DNA from: Holophagales bacterium
GTDB taxonomy: Bacteria; Acidobacteriota; Thermoanaerobaculia; Multivoradales; Multivoraceae
Assembly: GCA_009845425.1 (NCBI GenBank)
Contig: VXZQ01000014.1
Span: 395,783 to 459,782 of the forward strand
DNA length: 64,000 bases
Direction: 5' to 3'
Part shown: one piece after another, positions 56,269 through 64,000 of the stretch
Position numbering within the stretch: the first letter of the stretch is position 1
Layout of the letters: each line of letters starts with the position of its first letter
Translations under genes and position numbers: made by a program
Notes under the pieces: generated by a model
Seen by the model: only the letters and a program-made list of their open reading frames with translations
What the model was told of the DNA's origin: nothing
Database searches by the model: none

Positions 56269-56338
56269 GTGCGGAGGCGGCCCTGGTCGCGTCTGCTGCT
56301 ACCGTTGCGCCTCCACTTTGGAGCAGGAGGTCCCTTCC

Positions 56339-57685
56339 GTGCAAGCCTCAGTGATTCGCACCCTTGGCATCGTGCTGGGGTTGACGTTGACCGCGCCGGC
56401 GATGGCCGACGACTGGCCGCAGTGGCGGGGCGCCGACCGCTCCGGCGTATGGCATGAGGACGGCATTCTGGAGCGTTTCCCCGAGGGGGGCCTCCAGGCG
56501 GTGTGGCGGGTCCCCATCCGCGGCGGCTACTCGGGGCCGGTGGTGGCGGACGGCCGCGTCTTCGTGACCGACTGGCAGCGCGTTGAGGGAACACGCGCCA
56601 TCATGGGCAAGGAACGCGTCCTGGCGCTCGACGAGGAGACCGGCGAGGAGCTCTGGAGTCACGAGTGGGACGTGAACTACTCGGCGTTGCAGCAGAGCTA
56701 CGCGATCGGTCCGCGTTCGACGCCCGCCGTCGATGGCAACACGCTCTACGTGATCGGCGCCGTCGGCCATCTGGTCGCGCTCGAAGCCGAGACCGGCGAG
56801 GTGAGCTGGAGCTACGACTCCGTGGAGCAGGGCAATGCCAGCATCACGATCTGGGGCTTCACGAGCTCGCCGCTCGTTCACGGCGACCTCCTGATCCAGA
56901 TCGTGGGCGCCGAACCGGACGGCAAGGTGATGGCCTTCAACAAGCACACGGGCGAAGAGGTCTGGAGGTCGCTGTCCTCGAACTGGGAGATGGGCTACGG
57001 ACAGCCGATGATCTTTGATCGCGGCGGCGTCGAGCAGCTCATCATCTGGGAACCGCAGGCGGTCAACTCGCTGAATCCGGCAACCGGTGAGGTCTACTGG
57101 AGCGTTCCCTGGGAAGTCGCCTCGGGGATGACGGTGACCACCCCGGTGATCGACGGCGACCGGTTGCTCTTCAGTCAGTTCTACCGGGGTTCGCTGCTGC
57201 TCGAGTTCGACTCCGAGAAGCCCGAGGTGCGGGAACTGTGGCGCGGACAGAGCCGGAGCGAGATGCCGGAGGAGACGCAGGGACTCCACTCCCTGATCAC
57301 GACGCCGATCCTCGAGGGCGACACGATCTACGGCGTCTGCAGCTACGGTCAGCTCCGGGGTCTCAACGCCACCGACGGCTCGCGGCTCTGGGAGAGCGAC
57401 AAGATGACTCGCCAGGGCCGCTGGGGCGCGGCCTTCATGGTGAAGCACGGCGACCGCTGGTTCGTCAACAACGATCTCGGCGACCTGATCATCGCCCGCT
57501 TCTCACGGGAGGGCTACCAGGAGATTGATCGCACCAGGCTGATCGAACCGACGACGCGGTCCGGTTTCGGTCCGCGCAGGCTCTTTGACGCGATGGTCAA
57601 CTGGACGCACCCGGCCTATGCCAACCGCCATGTCATTGCGAGGAACGACGAGGAGATCATCCGTGTCTCCCTGGCCGCCGAATAG
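56339..57685 (+). CDS. Secreted PQQ-like beta-propeller repeat protein
   Basis: A 448-residue exported propeller protein. GTG 56339 is chosen because AGGAGG (56325-56330) lies 8 nt upstream; a longer frame to 56252 overlaps the glnA terminator. The signal peptide (VQASVIRTLGIVLGLTLTAPAMA) leads into DDWPQWRGADRSG, the same tag as in the 21955 protein. Blades carry LDEETGEELWSHEW, ALEAETGEVSW, AFNKHTGEEVW, SLNPATGEVYW and LNATDGSRLW. No enzyme active site can be assigned. It overlaps the sialidase-like gene by 23 nt and heads a run of four exported proteins. Confidence 0.87.
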   Translation: MQASVIRTLGIVLGLTLTAPAMADDWPQWRGADRSGVWHEDGILERFPEGGLQAVWRVPIRGGYSGPVVADGRVFVTDWQRVEGTRAIMGKERVLALDEETGEELWSHEWDVNYSALQQSYAIGPRSTPAVDGNTLYVIGAVGHLVALEAETGEVSWSYDSVEQGNASITIWGFTSSPLVHGDLLIQIVGAEPDGKVMAFNKHTGEEVWRSLSSNWEMGYGQPMIFDRGGVEQLIIWEPQAVNSLNPATGEVYWSVPWEVASGMTVTTPVIDGDRLLFSQFYRGSLLLEFDSEKPEVRELWRGQSRSEMPEETQGLHSLITTPILEGDTIYGVCSYGQLRGLNATDGSRLWESDKMTRQGRWGAAFMVKHGDRWFVNNDLGDLIIARFSREGYQEIDRTRLIEPTTRSGFGPRRLFDAMVNWTHPAYANRHVIARNDEEIIRVSLAAE

Positions 57686-58946
57686 ATCTGCCCGGATCGG
57701 CCGCTGTGCCGCGCGCGGGGCCCTGCTGCTCGCCTTCGCGACCGTGCCGGCCGCCGGCCAGGGTCCGGCAGGCGAGCTGATCTTTCCGCTGGAGCACTGG
57801 CACAACCACGGTTCCTCCGTCGTCGAACTCCCGAACGGCGACCTGCTCGCCGCCTGGTTCCATGGATCGGGCGAGCGCAGATCGGACGACGTGCGGATCA
57901 TGGGTGCCCGGCTGCGGGCCGGCGCGGCTTCCTGGAGCGAGCCGTTCCTGCTCGCGGACACTCCGGGCTTTCCCGACACGAACTGCACCCTGCTGCTCGA
58001 GCCGGTGAGCGCGGGCGGCCACCGGCTGTGGCTGTTCTGGCCGACGATCCAGGCGAATCTCTGGGAGAGCGCCCTGATGAAGGTCAAGGTCTCGACCGAC
58101 TTCGACAGGCCCGGGCCGCCGGTGTGGCAGTGGCAGGACGTGCTCCACATGAAGCCGGGCGAGGGCTTTCACGACCTGGTGGCGGAGAGGACGGACGAGT
58201 ACTTCCGGAGCCTGGGTTTCGCGGACGCCAGGGATCCGGCCCTGCCTGAGCGCTCTCGGGCCTGGGCGGCGCGCAACCTGGAGCAGGCTGCCGACAAGCT
58301 GACCCGGCGGCTCGGCTGGTTCACGCGCGCGCATCCGGTCGTCCTGGCGCTGCCCGAGGGCGGTCAGCGGCTGCTCCTGGGGCTCTACTCGGACGGCTTC
58401 AGCTTCGCTTCCGCCACGTACAGCGACGACGGCGGCCACACCTGGACGATGAGCGAGCCGATCATCGGCGGCGGCAACATCCAGCCCACGTTCGCGCTCC
58501 GCGACGACGGCACGCTGCTCGCCTTCATGCGCGACAACGGCCCGCCGCCGAAGCGGGCTCACGTTGCCGAGTCGTCCGATCTGGGCGCCACGTGGACGAT
58601 CGCCCGCGACCATCCCGACCTGGTCGAGACCGGTGCCGGGCTCGAGGTCCTGAGGCTCGCGAGCGGCCGCTGGATCGTCGTCCACAACGACATTCCCGAC
58701 GGTCGTTACCAGCTCGCGGTCTCCGTCTCAGAGGACGAGGGCACGACCTTCAGGCGGCGGCGCTACATCGAGCGCGAGGAGCAGGGCGTCGGCCGCTACC
58801 ACTACCCGTCCGTCATCCAGGCACGGGACGGCCGCATCCACGTGACCTACAGCTACCACGTTGCCGGTGCGCTCGACGACGGTGGTCAGGGCAAGAGCAT
58901 CAAGCACGTGAGCTTCGATGAAGCCTGGCTGCTCGGCAACGACTGA
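57663..58946 (+). CDS. Secreted sialidase-like (BNR/Asp-box) protein
   Basis: A 427-residue exported six-bladed-propeller-type protein. Signal peptide about 1-35 (ending PAAGQ). Asp-box repeats SDDGGHTWT and SSDLGATWT, with SEDEGTTFR as a third variant. Sialidase-like features are VVELPNGDLLAAWFHGSGE near the start and GRIHVTYSYH near the end. Exo-alpha-sialidases and other glycan-active or non-enzymatic propellers share these repeats, so activity is uncertain. GTG 57663 overlaps the PQQ gene by 23 nt. The lipoprotein-hydrolase start follows after 13 nt. Confidence 0.82.
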   Translation: MSPWPPNRSARIGRCAARGALLLAFATVPAAGQGPAGELIFPLEHWHNHGSSVVELPNGDLLAAWFHGSGERRSDDVRIMGARLRAGAASWSEPFLLADTPGFPDTNCTLLLEPVSAGGHRLWLFWPTIQANLWESALMKVKVSTDFDRPGPPVWQWQDVLHMKPGEGFHDLVAERTDEYFRSLGFADARDPALPERSRAWAARNLEQAADKLTRRLGWFTRAHPVVLALPEGGQRLLLGLYSDGFSFASATYSDDGGHTWTMSEPIIGGGNIQPTFALRDDGTLLAFMRDNGPPPKRAHVAESSDLGATWTIARDHPDLVETGAGLEVLRLASGRWIVVHNDIPDGRYQLAVSVSEDEGTTFRRRRYIEREEQGVGRYHYPSVIQARDGRIHVTYSYHVAGALDDGGQGKSIKHVSFDEAWLLGND

Positions 58947-58959
58947 GAGAGGAAACCCC

Positions 58960-60306
58960 ATGCGTCAACGACGAATCTTCACTGTCATTCTCGCGGCTTC
59001 ACTCGGCTGCGTTCTGTTCGCGGCCTGCGCGCCCCAGGAATCGGGTGGCGCGGCCGGCGCCGGCGAGACCTTCGCCGGCCTTCCGCGCGTCGCGCCCGAG
59101 ACCGCCGGCATGTCGAGCGAACGGCTCGACCGCATCCGGCCGGCCTTCGAGAGCTACGTGACGGACGGCAAGCTGTCCGGTGTGGTTACCGTGGTCAGCC
59201 GCGGCGGTCAGGTCGTTCACGTCGAAGCCAGCGGCCACCAGGACGTCGAAGCGGGCGAACCGATGGCCGAGGACACGATCTTCCGCATGTACTCGATGAC
59301 CAAGCCGGTCGCCTCGGCGGCGCTGATGATCCTCTGGGAGGAGGGCCACTTCCTGCTATCGACGCCGCTGGCGCAGGTCCTTCCCGAGTTCGCCGACACG
59401 CAGGTCTACGTCTCTGGCGAGGGCGACGACATGGAGACCGAAACGCCGCGGCGCCCGATCGTCATCCGCGACCTGATGACCCACACCTCCGGGCTGACGT
59501 ACACGTTCATCCCCAGTCCGGTCGCCGCCAGCTACGCGGCCGCGGGACTCGAGGGCTCGGCGGACGCCGTGCCGCACGACGACCTGGAGCACTACGTGCA
59601 GGAGTTGGCGAAGCAGCCCCTGCTGGCTCATCCCGGCACCGCCTGGAACTACAGCGTCGGCCTCGAGGTCGCGGGCCGCGTGGTCGAGGTCGTCTCCGGG
59701 CAGAGCTTCCGGGACTTCCTGAAGGAGCGCATCTTCGACCCGCTGGGCATGGTCGACACGGATTTCTACGTCCCGGACGAGAAGCTCGACCGTCTGGCCG
59801 TGAACTACGCGCCGACGCCGGAGGGCGGCATCGTCGTCTTCGACGATCCCGAGACCAGCGCTTACCGCAAGCCGCCGAAGGTCGAGATGGGCGGTTCCGG
59901 CCTGGTCGCCACCGCCGGCGACTACCTGCGCTTCGCCCAGATGCTGGCGAACGGCGGCGAGCTCGACGGGGTGCGGATCCTGGGGACGCAGACGGTGGCC
60001 CTGATGACGGACAACCACCTGGGGTCGGCCTACGGGCCATCACCCATGTCGAGCCTCAACCTCGACATGGGGATGAGCGAGGGGATGGGCTACGGCCTGG
60101 GCGGCTACTCGATCACCGACACCGGGCTGACCGGTCTGCCGGCCTCGCCCGGCACGTACGGCTGGGGCGGCGCCGCTTCGACCGACTTCCTCGTCGACAC
60201 CGAGGAGGACCTCGTCGCCATGGTGCTGACCCAGTTGCTGCCCACCGGCACCTATCCGCTGCGTCCGACGATGGAAGTGCTGACCTACCAGGCGATCGTG
60301 GAGTAG
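58960..60306 (+). CDS. Class C beta-lactamase-family serine hydrolase, probable lipoprotein
   Basis: A 448-residue exported serine hydrolase of the class C beta-lactamase/EstB/DD-peptidase-like group. N-terminal signal with a candidate lipobox (VLFAAC, Cys23). The catalytic S112-x-x-K115 (YSMTKP) and Y231 (WNYSVGLE) are present; the late HxG/KTG-type motif is likely GWGGAAST. Substrates of the family range from esters to peptides, so antibiotic hydrolysis must not be assumed. ATG 58960 has GAGAGGA upstream. Confidence 0.88.
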   Translation: MRQRRIFTVILAASLGCVLFAACAPQESGGAAGAGETFAGLPRVAPETAGMSSERLDRIRPAFESYVTDGKLSGVVTVVSRGGQVVHVEASGHQDVEAGEPMAEDTIFRMYSMTKPVASAALMILWEEGHFLLSTPLAQVLPEFADTQVYVSGEGDDMETETPRRPIVIRDLMTHTSGLTYTFIPSPVAASYAAAGLEGSADAVPHDDLEHYVQELAKQPLLAHPGTAWNYSVGLEVAGRVVEVVSGQSFRDFLKERIFDPLGMVDTDFYVPDEKLDRLAVNYAPTPEGGIVVFDDPETSAYRKPPKVEMGGSGLVATAGDYLRFAQMLANGGELDGVRILGTQTVALMTDNHLGSAYGPSPMSSLNLDMGMSEGMGYGLGGYSITDTGLTGLPASPGTYGWGGAASTDFLVDTEEDLVAMVLTQLLPTGTYPLRPTMEVLTYQAIVE

Positions 60307-60316
60307 GCGCGAGAAG

Positions 60317-61147
60317 ATGAAGATGCGCAAGCTCAGGGCCGCGGGTCTCGGCGCCGCGTCGCTGCTGATCCTGGCCGGAGCGTCTCTCGCCCAGGAACGT
60401 GGCTTCTACGCCGGCTACACCGTCTCGGCCGAGCAGTTCGACGCCACCTTCTCGAAGAGCGTCGACAACACGGATCCGGACACCCTGGTGCCCGAGCCGC
60501 GGCGCGGCATGGTCTTCCACGACCAGGACTCCGCCGACACGGTCGATATCGCGGCCGGCTTCGTCGTCGGCTACCGCACGGCCCCCGGCGACGGCGACGC
60601 GTACCTCAGTACGGAACTCGACGTCATGTTCCACAGCGGCGAGCCGGACGGCCGGCTTGCCGGCGTGGGCACGTCGCCCGACCGCAAGCAACTGGGCGAG
60701 AGCTGGCCGGATGCGTGGTCCCTCGACAAGAAGCGCAGCTATGGTCTGACCCTGCGGCTCGGCTTCCTGCCGGATTCGCTCCGGTCCCGCGACATGAGCG
60801 TCTACCTGCTCGGCGGCGTTCGGCTCTTCAAGTCGCGCTTCAGCACGACCTTCGAAGGGTGCCTGAACGCGGACCCGTGTTCGCCGTCCGAGTTCGTCTC
60901 GGGTACCGATGGCCGCGACGTGGATCCGGTCGCCACCACCTGGGGCCTCGGCCTGGAGAAGCGGTTCGGCAGCGGCGAGTACGCCCGCCGGATCGCGCTC
61001 CGCTTCGAGGCGACCTACAGCGAGTATGGAGACGAGTCCTGGGTCGCCGACTTCCCGGACGTCCGGGTCACCGTGCCGTCGACGGTGGAGGCGGAGGGGA
61101 TCGGCGTGACGGTCAGCATGGTACGACTGTTCGGCGCCGCGGACTAG
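60317..61147 (+). CDS. Exported beta-barrel-like protein of unknown function
   Basis: A 276-residue protein with a signal peptide (about 1-25, ending SLAQE) and alternating amphipathic strands (YAGYTVSAEQF, VDIAAGFVVGYRT, YLSTELDVMF, YGLTLRLGFLP, IALRFEATYSEY). The last strand GIGVTVSMVRLFGAAD resembles an outer-membrane barrel end but lacks the terminal aromatic. It includes a short CLNADPC loop that may form a disulfide. It begins 10 nt after the hydrolase gene. Function unknown. Confidence 0.7.
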   Translation: MKMRKLRAAGLGAASLLILAGASLAQERGFYAGYTVSAEQFDATFSKSVDNTDPDTLVPEPRRGMVFHDQDSADTVDIAAGFVVGYRTAPGDGDAYLSTELDVMFHSGEPDGRLAGVGTSPDRKQLGESWPDAWSLDKKRSYGLTLRLGFLPDSLRSRDMSVYLLGGVRLFKSRFSTTFEGCLNADPCSPSEFVSGTDGRDVDPVATTWGLGLEKRFGSGEYARRIALRFEATYSEYGDESWVADFPDVRVTVPSTVEAEGIGVTVSMVRLFGAAD

Positions 61148-61156
61148 GGCGTCCCC

Positions 61157-62209
61157 TCAGCCGTACATCACCGCCGCGGCCTCTTCACGCAGCGCCGTTG
61201 GATTCCCCAGCATCTGCCGGTCGTAGCCGGCGCGCTTGTAGAAGATGTGCATGTCGCACTCGTGGGTGAAGCCCATGCCGCCGAAGACCTGGGTGGTCAT
61301 CGTCACGGCGTTGCTGGCGACGTCGGTGGCGTGAGCCTTCAACAGGGGGGCGAGGTGGTCGATCTCGTCGGAGCCGCCGTCCCAGGCGTCGGCGGCGTGC
61401 CAGAGCAGGGACTGGACCGGATCGACTTCGGCCAGGACCTCGGCGCAGATGTGCTTGACGGCCTGGAAGGAGCCGATGATGCGGTCGAACTGCTTTCGCT
61501 CCCTGGCGTACTCGACCGAGATGTGAAGGCCCTTCTGGGCGGCGCCGAGGGCGTCGGCGGCGAGGGCGATCTGGGCCGCCTGGACGGCGCGGCGGGTGTT
61601 CTCGGCGCTGCCGCCGAGGCTCTCGGCCGCTCCCAGGTCGATGCCGGAAAAGGTGACCTCGGCGACTCGACGGGTGTCGTCGACGGTCTCGAGCGGTGTG
61701 ATGCCGATGCCGGAGACCGAAGCGTCGACCAGGTAGAGGCTGCCCGACGTCTCGAGCAGGAAGGCATCGGACCATGCCGCATCGGGGACGTAGAGGACGG
61801 TACCCTCGATCCGTCCGTCGTCGACCGGCGCCTCGAGGATCGGAGTGATCAGCAAGCTGCCCTCGGCGATCCCTTTGAGCAGGGTACTCTTCCGATCTCC
61901 GGCGTCTGCGCCGGCGAGCATCAGCGGCGCCAGCACGTAGGCTGAGTGGAAGTTGACGGGTGCCGCGGCCCGGCCGAGCTCCTGCGCGGCGATCGCTGCC
62001 TCCTGCATTCCGAGTTCCGAACCGCCGAGGTCCATGTCGATCAGGAGCCCCGTGATCCCCTGGTCGCCGAGCTGGCCGTGAATCGCCTCGTCGCGGCCCG
62101 ACTCGGAGTCCATCACGCGGCGGACCCGCTCGATGCCCACGTCCTGGGCAAGAAAACGGGCGATCGAGTCTCGGAGCAGCTCCTGCGGCTGCGTCAGTCC
62201 AAAGTCCAT
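61157..62209 (-). CDS. Acyl-CoA dehydrogenase, small subunit of a likely heteromeric pair
   Basis: A 350-residue FAD-dependent acyl-CoA dehydrogenase. It shows MDFGLTQPQELLRDSIARFL at the N-terminus, a shortened middle beta-domain, the helix SVEYARERKQFDRIIGSFQA, and the late segment TQVFGGMGFTHECDMHIFYKR, which contains a Glu at the position of the catalytic base in many relatives. It is downstream of the larger dehydrogenase gene on the same strand, 34 bp apart. Paired genes of this kind often encode alpha2beta2 enzymes for bulky acyl-CoAs such as steroid side chains. Confidence 0.88.
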   Translation of the reverse strand: MDFGLTQPQELLRDSIARFLAQDVGIERVRRVMDSESGRDEAIHGQLGDQGITGLLIDMDLGGSELGMQEAAIAAQELGRAAAPVNFHSAYVLAPLMLAGADAGDRKSTLLKGIAEGSLLITPILEAPVDDGRIEGTVLYVPDAAWSDAFLLETSGSLYLVDASVSGIGITPLETVDDTRRVAEVTFSGIDLGAAESLGGSAENTRRAVQAAQIALAADALGAAQKGLHISVEYARERKQFDRIIGSFQAVKHICAEVLAEVDPVQSLLWHAADAWDGGSDEIDHLAPLLKAHATDVASNAVTMTTQVFGGMGFTHECDMHIFYKRAGYDRQMLGNPTALREEAAAVMYG

Positions 62210-62243
62210 GCTGGACTCCTTCTCTCTAGGGGACCGTGCGGGG

Positions 62244-63437
62244 TCAGGCCGCTGCCGGCTTCGGCTCCCGCGGAAGGCCGAGGCCCCGCTCGCCGATGAT
62301 GTTCTTCTGGATCTGGGCGGTGCCGCCGCCGATGATCAGGCCGAGCGCGTACATGTAGTTGCGTTGCCAGTTGCCGTAGTCGCGCACATGCTTGGAACCG
62401 CGCTTCAGGACCCCGCGCTCGGCCATTCCGTCGATGGCGAGCGCGCAGATGTCGTAGTTCAACTGGCAGTTGTTCAGCTTGACGATCAGACCGCCGGCGC
62501 CCGAATCGCGCTTCTTCAGCATGTCGGTCAGCAGGCGCAACTGGTGGTACTTCATCGCCTGCACCCTGCCTTCGAGCTTCAGCAGGCGGTCACGGTAGAC
62601 GGGGGATTCGATCAGGCCGGTTTCGCGCAGGATGTCCACGCAGCCGTCGAAGTAGTTCTCCGTCGCGTTCGAGCGGCCGAGCATGTTCCGCTCGTAGCGC
62701 AGCGTGTAGGTGCCGACCTCCCAGCCCTGGCCGGGGCGACCGACGACGTTCGTCGCCGGCACGCGCACGTCGGTGAAGAAGACCTCGTTGAAGGAGGCGT
62801 CGCCGGTCATCGTCATCAGCGGCCGGATGTCGATGCCGGGCGTGTCCATCGACAGGACGATGTAGCTGATGCCTCCGTGCTTCCCGGCGTCGGCCTCGGT
62901 GCGGATCAGGGCGAACATCATGTCGGCTTCGCGGGCGCCGCTGGTCCAGATCTTCTGGCCGTTGATCACGTACTCGTCGCCGTCGAGCACCGCGGAAGTG
63001 CGCAGCGACGCCAGGTCCGAGCCGGATCCCGGCTCGCTGTACCCCTGGCACCAGATCAGTTCGCCGCGCATCGTGGGCCGGATCAGCTCCTGCTTCTGGT
63101 CCTCGCGACCGAAGTGCAGCAGCGTCGGGACGAACATGCCGGTACCCTGGCTTTCCATCCCGAGGGAGATCCCGGCGCTCTGGAACTCCTCCTCGATCAC
63201 CAGGCTCGCGAGGGCGTCGGGCTCGTGGCCGGCGCCGCCGTAGCGCTTCGGGATCGTGCGGCCCGCGTAGCCGGCATCGAAGAGCCGCTTCTGCCACTCC
63301 AGGGTTCTTTCGCGGACTTGCGACGCGTCACCGCCGAAGCCGGGGCCGGCCGGGACGGCAACGTCCTCGTTGGCGGTGAGGAAGGCGCGGACCTCCTCGC
63401 GGAGGGAGTCGTATTCGGAGCCGATCGAGGTGTCCAT
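62244..63437 (-). CDS. Acyl-CoA dehydrogenase, large subunit of a likely heteromeric pair
   Basis: A 397-residue FAD-dependent acyl-CoA dehydrogenase. N-terminal helical domain, the FAD/substrate segment WCQGYSEPGSGSDLASLRT, VINGQKIWTSGAREADMM, and a C-terminal helical domain with YERNMLGRSNATENYFDG and IGGGTAQIQKNIIGERGLGLP. ATG 63437 is chosen; the frame runs further upstream without homology into the divergent gap. The two dehydrogenases differ in length and sequence, which favours a heterotetramer over two separate homotetramers. Confidence 0.9.
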   Translation of the reverse strand: MDTSIGSEYDSLREEVRAFLTANEDVAVPAGPGFGGDASQVRERTLEWQKRLFDAGYAGRTIPKRYGGAGHEPDALASLVIEEEFQSAGISLGMESQGTGMFVPTLLHFGREDQKQELIRPTMRGELIWCQGYSEPGSGSDLASLRTSAVLDGDEYVINGQKIWTSGAREADMMFALIRTEADAGKHGGISYIVLSMDTPGIDIRPLMTMTGDASFNEVFFTDVRVPATNVVGRPGQGWEVGTYTLRYERNMLGRSNATENYFDGCVDILRETGLIESPVYRDRLLKLEGRVQAMKYHQLRLLTDMLKKRDSGAGGLIVKLNNCQLNYDICALAIDGMAERGVLKRGSKHVRDYGNWQRNYMYALGLIIGGGTAQIQKNIIGERGLGLPREPKPAAA

Positions 63438-63507
63438 GGTGGGCGCGACTCTATCCTGCGCGGGGACCTTCGTCAGCGCGCCCGGGCGTTCGGAGTAAGC
63501 TGTCGGG

Positions 63508-63524
63508 TTCGACACTCCGTCGAA
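63508..63524. promoter_or_regulatory. Inverted repeat in the divergent dehydrogenase/peptidase control region
   Basis: TTCGAC-ACTCC-GTCGAA is a perfect 6+5+6 inverted repeat in the 118-bp gap between the dehydrogenase operon and the M24 gene. It could be an operator for a dimeric regulator, for example of the TetR type often found at fatty-acid genes; no regulator gene is in view. Confidence 0.35.
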
Positions 63525-63555
63525 GGACAACCTCGGGAAGGGTGGCGACGACAAG

Positions 63556-64000
63556 ATGGGCGACGACGCGGTGGAAGAAGGGCTGGCGACAGAGAGCGAG
63601 GACGCCGGCGCAGCGGGACACTCGAGCCGCGATGCCGTGCGTCTCGAGCAATTGCGGCAGGCCGCGGCTTCGTCCGGCGCCGACGCCGTGGTGCTGACGC
63701 CGGGAGCTACGTTGAGATGGCTCCTGGGCCACCACTTCGACGGGCACGAGCGGCTCTTCCTGCTCGTCGTGCCGACCGCCGACGCTCCCGTGGCCATCGT
63801 GCCCGCGCTGGAGGAGGCGAACTTCCGGAGCGTCGCGCCGGCGGTCGAGTCGGTGCATCTTTGGGACGACGCGGATGGTCCGGAGAAGGCCGCGGCCGCG
63901 GCCTTCAAGGATCTCGGGAAGGCGTCGCGGGTGGCGGTGGAACCCCTCAGCCTGCGCTACATGGAGGCCCAGCATCTGGCCCGCGAGCTGCCGAAGGCGA
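63556..64000 (+). CDS. M24 (X-Pro aminopeptidase / creatinase-like) protein, N-terminal part
   Basis: The 3' end is cut by the window. From ATG 63556 the frame stays open to the last base (about 148 codons). After an acidic, low-complexity start (DDAVEEGLATESEDAGAAGHSS) it shows RLEQLRQAAASSGADAVVLTPGATLRWLLGHHF, ERLFLLVVPTADAPVAIVPALEEANFR, and VHLWDDADG, which is the creatinase/prolidase N-terminal domain. The metal-binding catalytic domain would lie beyond the window. PepP/PepQ-like function is likely but the exact type is open. Divergent from the dehydrogenase pair. Confidence 0.8.
   Translation, partial: MGDDAVEEGLATESEDAGAAGHSSRDAVRLEQLRQAAASSGADAVVLTPGATLRWLLGHHFDGHERLFLLVVPTADAPVAIVPALEEANFRSVAPAVESVHLWDDADGPEKAAAAAFKDLGKASRVAVEPLSLRYMEAQHLARELPKA

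Noticed and set aside
58960-60306. Antibiotic-resistance beta-lactamase
   Set aside because: The S-x-x-K and Tyr motifs are shared by esterases and peptidases of the class C fold. Sequence alone does not support a resistance role.

Overview
The window is a high-GC, densely packed stretch of a diderm (Gram-negative) bacterial chromosome. BamA, a Skp/OmpH chaperone, LpxD, LpxA, FabZ, a LolCD-type exporter and several Sec-signal proteins show an outer membrane with lipid A. The VWA protein at 43651 has the N-terminal layout known from acidobacterial 'VWFA-related' proteins. ClpC, PQQ-like propellers and the PhoH/7TM-HD/YbeY/Era cluster fit the same picture. My best guess is Acidobacteriota, inferred from gene content only. 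Start codons are often GTG or TTG, and more than a dozen adjacent genes overlap by exactly 4 nt (ATGA, GTGA, TTGA), so translational coupling looks common.

Layout: 1-1469 holds the C-terminus of a UvrD/RecB-type helicase-nuclease, facing an AI-2E-family transporter. 2676-10847 runs hisS, aspS, aroB, ftsY, ribD, ribE and an unknown gene, followed by a HAD hydrolase whose 3' end overlaps the convergent punA-lysS pair. 13933-18834 carries hpt, a LolC/LolD-like pair and clpC. 18821-27721 is the envelope locus bamA, ompH/skp, lpxD, fabZ, lpxA plus a GnnA-like oxidoreductase and mtnP; it is broken after ompH by a cloverleaf-shaped palindrome and a divergent PQQ-propeller gene. surE, pcm, apt, tRNA-Arg(CCT), tatA, a YfgM-like protein and a pyrimidine phosphorylase follow.

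32370-36150 is an accessory island: an orphan VapB-like antitoxin whose toxin is cut off at about codon 3, a McrB/McrC modification-dependent restriction pair, and an intact AbrB-type antitoxin with a PIN toxin. This is the only clear horizontally acquired block and the most plausible defence system in the window.

36297-54477 returns to housekeeping: cinA, plsY, gpsA, guaA, an NrnA-like DHH phosphoesterase, lgt, thiD, the secreted VWA protein, small membrane proteins, a DUF2064 transferase, nnrD/E, tsaE, a 3-hydroxyacyl-CoA dehydrogenase, phoH, a 7TM-HD phosphohydrolase and a single-ORF YbeY-Era fusion. glnA follows with a 304-bp upstream region containing a good sigma-54 (-24/-12) match and ends in a strong intrinsic terminator. 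56339-61147 is a run of exported proteins (PQQ propeller, sialidase-like, class C serine hydrolase, beta-barrel-like). The window closes with two adjacent acyl-CoA dehydrogenases that look like the subunits of a heterotetramer, and the start of an M24-type peptidase.

The most notable points are the YbeY-Era fusion, the McrBC/toxin-antitoxin island with its broken vapBC, the cloverleaf palindrome inside the bam-lpx locus, the sigma-54 signal at glnA and a probable leaderless promoter at the VWA gene.
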